Assembly: GCA_043808235.1 (NCBI GenBank)
Contig: JAZDFC010000070.1
Location: forward strand, 1-64,000
Direction of reading: 5' to 3'
Source: JAZDFC01 sp043808235
Lineage (GTDB): Bacteria; Bacteroidota; Ignavibacteria; Ignavibacteriales; Melioribacteraceae
DNA length: 64,000 nt
Part shown: positions 36,319-45,627 of the stretch, in pieces
How the letters are laid out: each line of letters opens with the position of its first letter
Position numbering within the stretch: the stretch's first letter is position 1
The notes under the pieces: generated by a model
The model's database searches: none
Seen by the model: the letters and a program-made list of their open reading frames with translations, nothing else
Told to the model about the DNA's origin: nothing
Position numbers and translations under genes: made by a program

Positions 36319-38145
36319 ATGCGTTTATATCTTTTAGACTGGATAATCATTGTAGCTTCACTACTTATCTGCTTTGTCCCTTCATTATTCTTCGGCAAGC
36401 GCGCAGGTAAAAATACTTCCGAATTCTTTGCATCAGGTAGGTCAGTGCCATGGTGGCTGGCTGGCTTATCGATGGTGGCAACAACATTCAGCTCCGACAC
36501 TCCGAATCTTGTAACAAACTTTGTACGAACACAGGGTGTTGCGGGTAACTGGCAATGGTGGGCATTTGTACTTACCGGAGTTGCGACCGTATTTTTTTAC
36601 GCGCGATTATGGCGACGTTCAGGGGTTATGACCGATTTGGAATTTTATGAACTTCGTTATTCCGGCAGAGCCGCAAGTTTTGTGCGCGGTTTCCGTTCCG
36701 TCTATTTAGGATTTTTCTTCAACGTGATGATTATGGCATCAGTCAATCTTGCAGCATGTAAAATTGCAGGCATCATGTTTGGCTTGGATAGATGGCAGAC
36801 TCTCCTAATAGTTGGAACTCTTAATGTAATATTTGCCACGTATTCAGGTTTATGGGGCGTGCTTGTTATTGATATGATTCAGTTCTTTATTATGATGACG
36901 GCTGTAATTGCAGCAGCTATTTTTGCATTATATTTACCGGAGATAGGAGGACTTACAGGCCTCGTTGATAAATTATCCAACCTTAGCGGTCCGGGAGGAA
37001 TTAATTATTTAAACATGCTTCCGGATTTTTCAAACAATTGGGATATAGCGGTTGCGATTTTTATAATGCCCATTGCTGTCCAGTGGTGGTCGGTTTGGTA
37101 TCCTGGCTCTGAACCCGGCGGCGGCAGTTATATCGCACAGAGAATGCTTGCTTCAAAATCCGAAAAAGATTCTCTCGGTGCAGTTTTATTTTTTAATGTG
37201 GCTCATTATGTTCTTCGTCCGTGGCCATGGATAATTGTTGGTTTGTGTTCAATTATTATTTACCCCCAGTTATCGGATATTCAAAAAGCATTTCCCAATT
37301 TAGATCCCTCCTTGCTCGGACACGATATTGCTTATCCCGCCATGCTTAAATTTTTACCGATAGGATTTATGGGCTTAATGGTCGGAGGCCTGATGGCTGC
37401 AAACTCATCAACGATACTAACTCACTTAAATTGGGGCGCATCATATTTAGTGCATGATTTTTACAGACGGTTCATTAAGAAAGATGCGACTGAAAAACAC
37501 TATGTTCGAGCAGGTCGTTACGCTACTGTTCTGATATTTGTTACTGCATCTGTAATGGTGTTCTTTCTTGATACCGCTAAAGATACTTTCAACATGATTC
37601 TTCAAATAGGAGCCGGTACAGGATTGCTGTATTTACTTAGATGGTTCTGGTGGCGCATTACCGCCTGGTGCGAAGTAGCCGCAATGGCAAGTTCTTTTAT
37701 TATCTCGATTGTATTACTCATTCTAAGTAAAAACGGAATTCAATTTAATACTCATATTTCACTCATCATCACAATCGCATTCACAACGTTGAGCTGGGTT
37801 TTAACTGCATTTTTAGGTCCACAAACTGATAGGAAAGTATTAGTAGATTTTTATAAAAAAGTCAATCCGCTTGGTCCCGGATGGAGAGCGGTTCGTAAAG
37901 AAGCCGGAATTACCGAAGAAAGAGCCAAACAAATTGCTTCGCGCGAAAACATACCGTTAAGTTTGCTGGGCTGGTTTCTCGGCTGCACAATGATTTGGTC
38001 TGCATTATTTACCGTTGGTAACTTTTTATACGGGCGTTTGAATTATGCATTTCTTCTGTTAGCAGTTTTCATTGTAAGCAGCGGATTTCTTATTTATGTT
38101 GTTAATATTCTTTGGACTGACAAAGGAAGCGAAATTAAGAAATAG
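36319..38145 (+). CDS. Sodium:solute symporter (SSS family)
   Basis: 608-residue inner-membrane protein with about 14 predicted helices. The early SEFFASGRSVPWWLAGLSMVATTFSSDTP is the typical SSS/SGLT opening, with helix 1 sodium-site residues, and a long C-terminal part continues the fold. AAGGA precedes the ATG. Next to arabinoside-degrading enzymes, the likely cargo is arabinose or a short arabinoside carried with Na+; this is inferred from context. Confidence 0.88.
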   Translation: MRLYLLDWIIIVASLLICFVPSLFFGKRAGKNTSEFFASGRSVPWWLAGLSMVATTFSSDTPNLVTNFVRTQGVAGNWQWWAFVLTGVATVFFYARLWRRSGVMTDLEFYELRYSGRAASFVRGFRSVYLGFFFNVMIMASVNLAACKIAGIMFGLDRWQTLLIVGTLNVIFATYSGLWGVLVIDMIQFFIMMTAVIAAAIFALYLPEIGGLTGLVDKLSNLSGPGGINYLNMLPDFSNNWDIAVAIFIMPIAVQWWSVWYPGSEPGGGSYIAQRMLASKSEKDSLGAVLFFNVAHYVLRPWPWIIVGLCSIIIYPQLSDIQKAFPNLDPSLLGHDIAYPAMLKFLPIGFMGLMVGGLMAANSSTILTHLNWGASYLVHDFYRRFIKKDATEKHYVRAGRYATVLIFVTASVMVFFLDTAKDTFNMILQIGAGTGLLYLLRWFWWRITAWCEVAAMASSFIISIVLLILSKNGIQFNTHISLIITIAFTTLSWVLTAFLGPQTDRKVLVDFYKKVNPLGPGWRAVRKEAGITEERAKQIASRENIPLSLLGWFLGCTMIWSALFTVGNFLYGRLNYAFLLLAVFIVSSGFLIYVVNILWTDKGSEIKK

Positions 38146-38159
38146 TATTTTCAAAAGGG

Positions 38160-38230
38160 GTTGTATAAAAATCTGAGTGTCCATGGCGGGCACTCAGAAA
38201 CGCTAAGAAAAATTAATTTTTTATACAGCC
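38160..38230. repeat. MITE-like palindromic element
   Basis: Nested inverted repeats in the gap after the symporter. Outer arms TGTATAAAAA (38162-38171) and TTTTTATACA (38217-38226) flank an inner stem TCTGAGTGTCC (38172-38182) and GGGCACTCAGA (38188-38198), 11 bp with one G-T pair and loop ATGGC. The outer ends (GGGGTTGTATAAAA... and ...TTTATACAGCC) resemble short terminal inverted repeats of insertion sequences. It could also act as a transcript-end structure for the symporter gene. Confidence 0.6.
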
Positions 38231-38380
38231 TGTTTTAATTTGTATTGGCTGTGGATAACATTATTTGAATTAACTGAAATTCCAATAGGAAAATAAATTG
38301 CACTTCATTTCTGTTTGATACTTCGGTAGGGTTTTGTAATTTGGAATTAAAAGTTTTCGATAGATAATTTGATTTCATTA

Positions 38381-40120
38381 ATGAAGAAATTCATATTCAT
38401 TATTCTTTTTACTGCATCTCTTTGCATAGCTCAAAAAGCTGAGACAATATGTAATCCCCAATCTTCAAGGCAAACTCTTATTCATCTCTGGAAATATTGT
38501 GAAGGTGATAATCCAGAATGGTCTCAAAATAATTTCAATGATTCGAGCTGGACTCTTGTTTCGAAGGGAGGATTCTATACTGAAAATAAAGGCTTTCACT
38601 GGCTGCGTACAAAAATTATTTTTACTGAGGATATAAAAGGTGTACCTGTTATTTTGAAACTCGGAAGAATACAATCTGCGTTTGAAATTTATTGGAATGG
38701 AAAGCTCATCGGTTCAAATGGAAAAGTTGGTAACAGCGAAGTGGAGGAGAAACCCGGCAATTTGTTTTTTGCCGCTTCACTTGATACCTTAGCTGAAGTA
38801 GGGGAGAATATTCTTAGTGTTAGATTTTCTAATTATCATAATACTCCGCCGGGATATTTTTTCTATGCTAAAATAGATACAAATTTAAATCCGAATTTTT
38901 ATTCGTACCATGGATTATTAAAAAACACATTTAACCTTGGAGTACTACTAGCGGGTATAGCTGTCGGGTTGGCTTTGTTTTTCAGCGGACAGCGATATAA
39001 AAATTATTTTTTCTATTTCCTATTATGCATTGCTATGCTGGTCTCATTGGGATTTCAATTTCTAATGCATTATTACAATATTTCAATGGGAGTTCTTAAA
39101 ATATTCGAGCCGATTTATATCGGAGGTTTTTATCTAACCGAAGTTGCAATTGCCTTATTCATTTTGTTTTCTTTCAATTTATCATACAAAAAATATCACA
39201 TCCCTTTTATAATTATTTTCACTCTCCCATTTTACTTGGCAAGTTTTAGTTATTCAACGGTGTTCAATCTTAATTATGAACATTACGGACCATTGATATT
39301 TTTCTACACAATTAGTTTAATTATCTATTCTTGTTATAAACGAAAAAAGGGTAGTATAATTGCTTTGATAGGATATATTTTATTTGGTTTTGATAGGTTT
39401 GGAATAAGCAATCTGTATTTGTTTTCCTGGTTCCCTGCAGATTTTTACTTACCACTTTTTAGTCTTATTTATATTATGGTTGCGAACCGCCAGGTTCATG
39501 AGCAGCAAAAGATTCAAAAATCAATTGAGTTGAAGGCTCAAAAATTGGAGACCGATTTGCTCAAAAAATCTATTCAGCCGCATTTCATAATAAATACCCT
39601 TGCCTCTATAAAATCGTTAGCGAAAAGGAAACCAGCTCAGGCTGAGGAGCTTATACAATCGCTTGCCAACGAATTCAGAATTATAAATAAAATATCTATG
39701 GAGAAGGAAATTCCTATTTCGCAGGAGATAGAGTTGTGTCGTTATCACTTGAATATTATGGAGCATCGGTGGGATGCCAGGTACGAACTGATAACTGAAA
39801 ATATTTGCGAGGGAGAAAAAATTCCTCCCTTGATTTTTCATACGTTGATTGAGAACGGATTCACACATGCGTTCAAACCAAAGGAGAACGGAAAATTTTG
39901 GCTGTACTGCGAGGATGTAAATAATCAATTAATCTTCACACTTAAAAATGACGGCTCGCTAATTCAGGATTTTAGTATGGACAAAGATTTTAATATTGAT
40001 GAAGGCATGGGAATAAAATATATTAAGTCGCGTCTTGAGGAAAGATATCCCGGCAAATGGGAACTCGACTTCGGAGTTCGTAATTCATTATGGCAAGTAA
40101 TAATTATCATTAACAGATAA
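38381..40120 (+). CDS. LytS-like sensor kinase with jelly-roll sensor and 7TM region
   Basis: 579 residues from ATG 38381. Signal peptide (about 1-18), then a periplasmic jelly-roll domain (about 25-165: NNFNDSSWTLV, WLRTKIIF, IYWNGKLIGSNGK) resembling the sugar-binding domain of GH2 enzymes, seven membrane helices (about 180-370), a coiled coil, and a His_kinase domain with LKKSIQPHFIINTLASI (His near 406) and an ATPase end with LIENGFTHAF and GMGIKYI. It pairs with the LytTR regulator 4 bp downstream. The sensor fold hints at carbohydrate detection. Confidence 0.86.
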   Translation: MKKFIFIILFTASLCIAQKAETICNPQSSRQTLIHLWKYCEGDNPEWSQNNFNDSSWTLVSKGGFYTENKGFHWLRTKIIFTEDIKGVPVILKLGRIQSAFEIYWNGKLIGSNGKVGNSEVEEKPGNLFFAASLDTLAEVGENILSVRFSNYHNTPPGYFFYAKIDTNLNPNFYSYHGLLKNTFNLGVLLAGIAVGLALFFSGQRYKNYFFYFLLCIAMLVSLGFQFLMHYYNISMGVLKIFEPIYIGGFYLTEVAIALFILFSFNLSYKKYHIPFIIIFTLPFYLASFSYSTVFNLNYEHYGPLIFFYTISLIIYSCYKRKKGSIIALIGYILFGFDRFGISNLYLFSWFPADFYLPLFSLIYIMVANRQVHEQQKIQKSIELKAQKLETDLLKKSIQPHFIINTLASIKSLAKRKPAQAEELIQSLANEFRIINKISMEKEIPISQEIELCRYHLNIMEHRWDARYELITENICEGEKIPPLIFHTLIENGFTHAFKPKENGKFWLYCEDVNNQLIFTLKNDGSLIQDFSMDKDFNIDEGMGIKYIKSRLEERYPGKWELDFGVRNSLWQVIIIINR

Positions 40121-40124
40121 TACC

Positions 40125-40835
40125 ATGAAAATACTAATAATTGAAGATGAGCCTCCTATCGCTGAGGATGTTAAAGATTTGACCAAGTCAATTCTTGGGG
40201 GTAAAGTTGAAAAGATTGATGTGAGGCACAGTCTTGCGGAGGCATTCGACTATCTCGATAAGCACCAAATCGATTTGTGTTTACTCGATTTGAATTTGAA
40301 AGGAAAGAACGGTTACGAGATTTTGCAAAGATCGATAGCCGGATCGTTCCACACAATAATTATTTCCGCTTATATCGATCAGGCAATAGAAGCTTTTAAT
40401 TACGGAGTTCTGGATTTTGTGCCCAAACCGGTTGAAGAAGTACGGTTGAAGGCAGCTTTTGACAGATATCTCGGTAAACTGAAAAACCGTGATATATTTA
40501 CCAAATATCTTGTCATCCGTAAAAAAAACTCGAACCACATTATTTCAATTGATCAGATTATTTACTTCAAAGCTCTCGGGTATATTGTTGAAGTCCATCT
40601 GGAAAACGGAAAAGTTGAAGTCACCGATAAGCCGTTAAATTCACTTGAGCAAATCTTACCTTTAAATTACATCAGGGTTCATCGCTCTTTCATTTTGGAT
40701 ATTAATCATCTCGATCATTACTCTCACAAAGGAAGCGGCGTTTACGAAATATATTTAAATAACGGTGAAACCATCCCTTTAAGCTTTGGAAGTTATAAGA
40801 ATTTGAAGAGTAAACTCGAGCCTTTCAAAAAATAA
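40125..40835 (+). CDS. LytTR response regulator
   Basis: 236 residues. Receiver (about 1-118) with IIEDEPP, phospho-acceptor Asp in LLDLNLKG and Lys in PKPVEE, then LytTR DNA-binding domain (about 130-235: IDQIIYFKALGYIVEV, NYIRVHRSFILDINHL, IPLSFGSYKNLKSKL). It starts 4 bp after the kinase gene and should control the local arabinoside genes, although no binding repeat was located. The last stop is followed by a small hairpin at 40838. Confidence 0.9.
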   Translation: MKILIIEDEPPIAEDVKDLTKSILGGKVEKIDVRHSLAEAFDYLDKHQIDLCLLDLNLKGKNGYEILQRSIAGSFHTIIISAYIDQAIEAFNYGVLDFVPKPVEEVRLKAAFDRYLGKLKNRDIFTKYLVIRKKNSNHIISIDQIIYFKALGYIVEVHLENGKVEVTDKPLNSLEQILPLNYIRVHRSFILDINHLDHYSHKGSGVYEIYLNNGETIPLSFGSYKNLKSKLEPFKK

Positions 40836-40837
40836 AT

Positions 40838-40860
40838 ACTTGCACTCGCAAGTTGATTTT
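40838..40860 (+). terminator. Weak hairpin after the LytTR gene
   Basis: ACTTGC (40838-40843), loop ACTC and GCAAGT (40848-40853) form a perfect 6-bp stem followed by TGATTTT. Possible terminator, short and with an imperfect T run. Confidence 0.45.
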
Positions 40861-40948
40861 CGCTTTCAGAGGAAATCCCCATCCTCTTACCAACAATTCT
40901 CTAATTTATCACCTGTCAAGAAGTATTATTTAAAGCAGTGATTTTTTT

Positions 40949-41356
40949 ATGAAGAATGAAGTAAACACCATCAAGGAAGAAATAATTGGTGAAATACTTA
41001 ACTTGAACAATGCTTGCTTGAATAAAAATTTTCATGAAGCTGAAAAGGTTTTGAGCAAAAATTTTGTATTTAACTTTTATGAGGGTAATACAATGGAAAG
41101 AACCCTTCAAAAAATAATTGGTGCAAAATCTCTTCCAGACATCTTTGGTGAAATTGATATCAAACGATTCGATCAAATCGATTACTCAATTAAAGTAATA
41201 AATTCTACTATTTGCATCGCCAACAAATTCTATATTGAATATATAAAGGAACATCAATTGCATGTCCGAACCGGGACTGAAACTTTTGTACTTCATAAAG
41301 AGCCAACCGGCTGGAAATTCGACAGCCGGACGATGAGATTCGAGAACGAAGAGTAA
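40949..41356 (+). CDS. NTF2-like/DUF4440-type small protein
   Basis: 135 residues without signal peptide. The pattern of an N-terminal helix pair, LNNACLNKNFHEAEKVLSKNFVF, then beta strands ending TGTETFVLHKEPTGWKFDSRTMRF fits the NTF2/SnoaL cone fold. Members bind small ligands or are isomerases; function is not assigned. No ribosome site is seen before the ATG. Confidence 0.6.
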   Translation: MKNEVNTIKEEIIGEILNLNNACLNKNFHEAEKVLSKNFVFNFYEGNTMERTLQKIIGAKSLPDIFGEIDIKRFDQIDYSIKVINSTICIANKFYIEYIKEHQLHVRTGTETFVLHKEPTGWKFDSRTMRFENEE

Positions 41357-41670
41357 TTAAATACCAGATCGACTTAGAACTGTGACGCATTAAAATGGAA
41401 TTTAAATATTATTTGTATCTACAGGAATTATTTCGCATTCAGAGCTTATTGAACGATAAGTAAGCGCAGAGTTGATACTTAATTCGTCTTTCTATGTTGA
41501 GAAAAAGATTTATTCTGCAAAAATTCTTTTGTGTGTAAGATGGCGAAGCTGTGTACGACATGAGATAAAAATATGTAGGTAATTAAAATAGAAGTTTGGA
41601 AATGAAGTATACCAGTAATTAAGAGTTCTAGTTTTAAATATATTTTTACAATAATTAAAAGGAAACTAAG
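41357..41670. other. Intergenic region, no gene seen
   Basis: 314 bp of AT-rich sequence. No open frame of note, hairpin array or repeat recognised; AAAAGGAAAC before the next ATG is a ribosome site. Confidence 0.4.
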
Positions 41671-42345
41671 ATGAAAAGAATAATAGTCTATACCGTGTTT
41701 TTGTTCACAGCAACGCTATGCAATGGTCAATCATTTGAAGCGGGAGTTATCGGCGGATTGAACTTTGCAAATTGGAATACCGAAGTCCAGAATATCGAGA
41801 GAGATGTAACTTCCGCAACAAAGTATGGAATTGGAGCTGTTGTAACCTATAATCTGAATTGTAATTATGCTATCCAGATTGAACCAATGTACCTGGGTAA
41901 AGGCAGCAAAATCAACGCACACGATGATAGTCCGGAAATTAATGTGGAAACATTTTATTTTGAGATACCTTTGTTGTTGAAGGCATCATTCGGCGAAGTT
42001 ATCCGCCCGTTTGTTTTAGCCGGGCCATCGTTGGGATTTTTCTTGTCCGGTAACAGTAAAGCCGAAGTATCCAATTTAAATATCGAAATGGATTTAAAAC
42101 CCATTACAAAATCGACAGACATCAGTTTAACATTTGGAGCGGGTGCAATTCTGCCGGTATGGAAAGGATCACTGTTTATTGAAGGAAGATACAGTTTTAG
42201 TCTTGCGAATAATTCCAAAAATGGATTAGTCGAATGGAAATACGATAACACCGTGATAAATATTGAAGAGCTGTCGGCAGAGGAAAATCAATTTAAAAAC
42301 CGGGGAATTACATTAATGATAGGTTATTCAATACCGATTTTCTAA
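41671..42345 (+). CDS. Outer-membrane beta-barrel protein (PorT-like)
   Basis: 224 residues with a signal peptide (about 1-20, ending CNGQ). The pattern AGVIGGLNFANWN, YNLNCNYAIQIEPMYLGKG, PLLLKASFG, RPFVLAGPSLGFFLSG is that of the outer-membrane beta-barrel family pfam13568, common in Bacteroidota. It begins a run of exported proteins. Transport or adhesion role unknown. Confidence 0.75.
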   Translation: MKRIIVYTVFLFTATLCNGQSFEAGVIGGLNFANWNTEVQNIERDVTSATKYGIGAVVTYNLNCNYAIQIEPMYLGKGSKINAHDDSPEINVETFYFEIPLLLKASFGEVIRPFVLAGPSLGFFLSGNSKAEVSNLNIEMDLKPITKSTDISLTFGAGAILPVWKGSLFIEGRYSFSLANNSKNGLVEWKYDNTVINIEELSAEENQFKNRGITLMIGYSIPIF

Positions 42346-42365
42346 ATGACAGGGTAAGGATCATC

Positions 42366-43523
42366 ATGAAAAATAAATTTATTTACACACTGATTATTGC
42401 TTTCATGTTTTTTACCGGTTGCGATAAATCGGAAGAAAGTGATCCGTCACCGGAAATACCGGCGCCGGAAAAAACTGATGACGGATGGGAAACCGCTTCG
42501 TTGAAAGAAGTGGGAATGAAAACAACACCGATTGAAAATTTGCGTCTGCGCATCGATCTCGGGGTATATACCGAAGTGCATTCAATCATCATAATTAAAG
42601 ACGGGAAGTTAGTGTTCGAACATTATTGGCCGGGTCATGATTTTGAATATTCCGATCCAAATTATCACGGTGAATTAATTGACTTCGATCGGAATACCAG
42701 ACATAATACTCATTCAACAACAAAAAGTTTTACATCAGCGCTGATTGGTATTGCTGTTAACGACGGTTTCATAAGCAGCATTCAAGATAGCATATTTAAA
42801 TATTTACCGGGTCATCAGTCGTACAAAAATAACGGTAGGGAAGAAATTACAATTGAAGATTTACTTAAGATGGCAAGCGGATTGGAATGGAATGAACAGG
42901 AAGTATCGGTTTCTTCAAGTGAAATGGACCTGGTAAAATTCAATCAATCGCAAAATCCGATTGGTTATTTATTGAACAAGCCACTCGTAGCTCCACCGGG
43001 AACAAGTTTTTATTACAACGGAGCGGGAGTCGATTTACTGGGAGTGATTATTGCTAATGCAGCTAATCAAAGGATAACAACATTTTCAAAAAACAAATTA
43101 TTCTCTCCTCTCGGAATTACAAATTACAACTGGGTTACTCTTTCTCCTTCCGGTTTAATATGTTGCCACGGCGATATACATATCACACCTCGCGATATGG
43201 CAAAGTTCGGCTACCTATTCCTTAATAAAGGAGTTTGGAATGGTAACAGAATCATATCGGAAGAATGGGTGGAAAAGTCAACTCAATTACAAATAACACC
43301 TGGACCTAATTGGGGTGCTTACGGATACGGATATTTATGGTGGTTGAAAAGTTACCAAAGCGGAGGAAGTACATATCAAGCATTTCGTACAGACGGATGG
43401 GGCGGGCAGCAGATTATTGTTTTCGAAAGTCTGAATATGGTAGTTGTTTTTACCGGGGCCAATTATACTACTAATATTCCATGCGACGAGATGATAGAAG
43501 AATATATTCTTGAAGCTCTTTGA
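42366..43523 (+). CDS. Serine hydrolase lipoprotein, class C beta-lactamase/NylB family (1)
   Basis: 385 residues. SPII signal with lipobox FTGC (Cys about 19), so lipid-anchored. Catalytic Ser117 and Lys120 in HSTTKSF; Tyr in FYYNGAG replaces the classical YxN as Y-N-G; the third motif region is DGWGGQQI. LKMASGLEWNEQE and ITPRDMAKFGYLFL are typical of the beta-lactamase (pfam00144) esterase and amide-hydrolase branch. It may act on small amides, esters or peptides; antibiotic resistance is not implied. One of five paralogues between here and 57675. Confidence 0.85.
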   Translation: MKNKFIYTLIIAFMFFTGCDKSEESDPSPEIPAPEKTDDGWETASLKEVGMKTTPIENLRLRIDLGVYTEVHSIIIIKDGKLVFEHYWPGHDFEYSDPNYHGELIDFDRNTRHNTHSTTKSFTSALIGIAVNDGFISSIQDSIFKYLPGHQSYKNNGREEITIEDLLKMASGLEWNEQEVSVSSSEMDLVKFNQSQNPIGYLLNKPLVAPPGTSFYYNGAGVDLLGVIIANAANQRITTFSKNKLFSPLGITNYNWVTLSPSGLICCHGDIHITPRDMAKFGYLFLNKGVWNGNRIISEEWVEKSTQLQITPGPNWGAYGYGYLWWLKSYQSGGSTYQAFRTDGWGGQQIIVFESLNMVVVFTGANYTTNIPCDEMIEEYILEAL

Positions 43524-43558
43524 AAAGATGATTAGCTTTTTCAAAAAAATCTAGTGTG

Positions 43559-43715
43559 CTGCCACTTACAGTTCTACCCAATGGCTCGGCTGTCACAGCT
43601 TGTCCCGCTTCTCGGGGGACCATTCCGTGACAGATGCGCTTAAGATATTAGATAAAAAAAGTAGCTCAGTCACGGTGTGGACCGTGACTACCAAGTACAC
43701 TTATATCTGTGGCAG
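43559..43715. repeat. Multi-hairpin palindromic element
   Basis: A 157-bp segment bounded by CTGCCAC (43559-43565) and GTGGCAG (43709-43715). Inside are CTGTCAC (43590-43596) with GTGACAG (43627-43633), and a perfect 9-bp stem AGTCACGGT (43668-43676), loop GTGG, ACCGTGACT (43681-43689). It has more G and C than its surroundings. Open codons run through it, but the real downstream start lies at 43795. Candidates are a MITE-like repeat or a structured RNA. Confidence 0.6.
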
Positions 43716-43794
43716 TAAACTATCATCGACAATTGAATTTTTATACAATTATATTTCTATCAGAACGAAATTAGTCCAAACTAAGGAAAGTAAA

Positions 43795-44574
43795 ATGAAA
43801 ATCATTTGCCAAGTATTTTTCGTGTTAGTATTTCTATTAACTTTATCGGTAGGAGTTGTTGGTCAGGACTCAACCGGGGGAAAAAGAATCTTCCCTTCCG
43901 GATTCTCTATTGAGTATGGAATTGGCAGTTATGCGGTAACTGATGAGTATATCTCAAAAGAAAAATATTCCGGTTCTCTGCCGTTTTATGAAATCAGCTG
44001 GGCAAAGCCTCATGAAAATTATGTTTACACGTTGAGTATCAGTTATCAAAATTCATCAGAAATAAAAAACAATAATGTGAGCACGGATGTCCATCAATTT
44101 AATCTAAATCAAGGTTTTAATTACACTCTGCCAAAATTCACAATATTTGATAGAGATGCTTACGTATTCATTGGTCCTGCAGCTGAGTTGTTCTTTTATT
44201 ATAACAAACAGAAAATCGCTGTATCGGGCTTCGATTACTCACAGTCTTTTGCGATGTTAATTTCGGGATGCATCAGTTCACATCTTTTTTATACTCTTTC
44301 TGATAAATTAAACCTGGAAAGTTCACTCGTTTTCAGTGTGATTTCACTTGGATTCCGAATGGTAGATTCAGAAGAGGACGATGAATCGCCTGTACGAATT
44401 CTTACATCGTTTTCCGGAACGAATGCAAATTTCAAATTTGGCGCTCGTTACTACTTCCTTGATAATCTGTCATTAAAAGCAGCCTACAATTTTCATTTAA
44501 CCAGAATTAGTTCATGGGAACCGCTTCTGGCCGCAAGTGATAATTTAATATTTTCATTGACCTATGGATTTTAA
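43795..44574 (+). CDS. Exported beta-barrel-like protein
   Basis: 259 residues from ATG 43795, with AAGGAAAG upstream; an open frame continues back to 43600 through the palindromic element and is not believed. Signal peptide (about 1-23, ending VVGQ). Repeated amphipathic strands such as YVYTLSISYQNSS and DAYVFIGPAAELFFYY, with a final aromatic strand (LIFSLTYGF), indicate an outer-membrane barrel. No family recognised. Confidence 0.65.
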   Translation: MKIICQVFFVLVFLLTLSVGVVGQDSTGGKRIFPSGFSIEYGIGSYAVTDEYISKEKYSGSLPFYEISWAKPHENYVYTLSISYQNSSEIKNNNVSTDVHQFNLNQGFNYTLPKFTIFDRDAYVFIGPAAELFFYYNKQKIAVSGFDYSQSFAMLISGCISSHLFYTLSDKLNLESSLVFSVISLGFRMVDSEEDDESPVRILTSFSGTNANFKFGARYYFLDNLSLKAAYNFHLTRISSWEPLLAASDNLIFSLTYGF

Positions 44575-44587
44575 CGAGGAGATTGCT

Positions 44588-45595
44588 ATGAAAAAGAAAT
44601 TACCACTCATGTTCTTATTCTTTATCTTAATCATGATTTCATGTAAAGATTTAGTTGTTACAGAGCCCGAATCAAATTTAAATGTTGCCGATTTTGAAGC
44701 ATCATGGAAAAGAATTAAAGATGTTTATCCTTATCTTGAATTCAAAAAAATAAATTGGGATTCCATCTACACTATTTACCGCCCCCGCGCCGAACAGGCA
44801 AAGGGAGATGATTTTTATTTTGTGCTTCGCGATCTGTTGGCGGAATTGAAAGATGGTCATGTTTACTATCGAACGAATGGCGGTGGAGAAGTATATCCAT
44901 ATTATCCTCAAAGACATTTTAAGGACAGGCATGCATACAGTCCGTTTGTTGTAAGAAAATATTTTGACAAAGAATTAAGATTAACCGGGAGCAAAACAGT
45001 TGAATATGAAATTCTTCCCGGTAACATCGGGTATGCTTTCCTTTCGGATTTTCACGAAGATTATTTGATTCGTGAATTCCCCGGTGTACTGGAATATCTA
45101 AAAAATACAAAAGGATTAATATTGGATATCCGGCAAAAGCGCGGCGGCGATTATAAAAATATCGAAGCCGTAATAACACGTTTTTTAACACAGCCTCTTG
45201 TTAGGAATGTTGCTTACACATACGGTGTAAAATGGAATTTGCCTCCATTTCAACCGCAAGGTCCCTTCCAATATACCAATCCTGTTGTTGTGCTGATAAA
45301 CGGTTCAACCTTCAGCGCCGGAGAATTTACAACAGAAATTTTAAAACAATTACCTAATGTCACCGCCGTTGGTGATACGACCGGAGGGGGGTCGGTCGGC
45401 GGCGGTGACGAGGGTTTGTTTTTTCTTCCGAGCGGAAAATCTTTTGAAGTCGGATTTATCGATATAAGACGCTATGACGGTCTGCCCTGGGAATGGCTGG
45501 GAGTTGCTCCTGATATTCGAGTTGAACAGACGGAAGCAGATATTCTTGCCGGAAAAGACAATCAGCTTGAATATGCAATCGAGATGTTGAAATAA
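44588..45595 (+). CDS. S41 family peptidase, lipoprotein
   Basis: 335 residues from ATG 44588, with GAGGAGA upstream; an earlier ATG at 44564 overlaps the previous gene. Lipobox ISC (Cys about 19). A tricorn/C-terminal-processing-type serine protease core is present: helical cap ending LLAELKDGHVYY, GNIGYAFLSDF, ILDIRQKRGGD, VVLINGSTFSAGEF with nucleophile Ser243, and GDTTGGGSVGGG. No PDZ domain is apparent. It probably trims envelope peptides. It lies among the serine hydrolase paralogues. Confidence 0.85.
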   Translation: MKKKLPLMFLFFILIMISCKDLVVTEPESNLNVADFEASWKRIKDVYPYLEFKKINWDSIYTIYRPRAEQAKGDDFYFVLRDLLAELKDGHVYYRTNGGGEVYPYYPQRHFKDRHAYSPFVVRKYFDKELRLTGSKTVEYEILPGNIGYAFLSDFHEDYLIREFPGVLEYLKNTKGLILDIRQKRGGDYKNIEAVITRFLTQPLVRNVAYTYGVKWNLPPFQPQGPFQYTNPVVVLINGSTFSAGEFTTEILKQLPNVTAVGDTTGGGSVGGGDEGLFFLPSGKSFEVGFIDIRRYDGLPWEWLGVAPDIRVEQTEADILAGKDNQLEYAIEMLK

Positions 45596-45627
45596 TTATC
45601 TGTTCAGCTAAGGATTAGGAGGTGGAA

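Noticed and set aside
43600..43794. N-terminal extension of the barrel gene at 43795
   Set aside because: It reads through the palindromic element and precedes a normal signal peptide with its own ribosome site.
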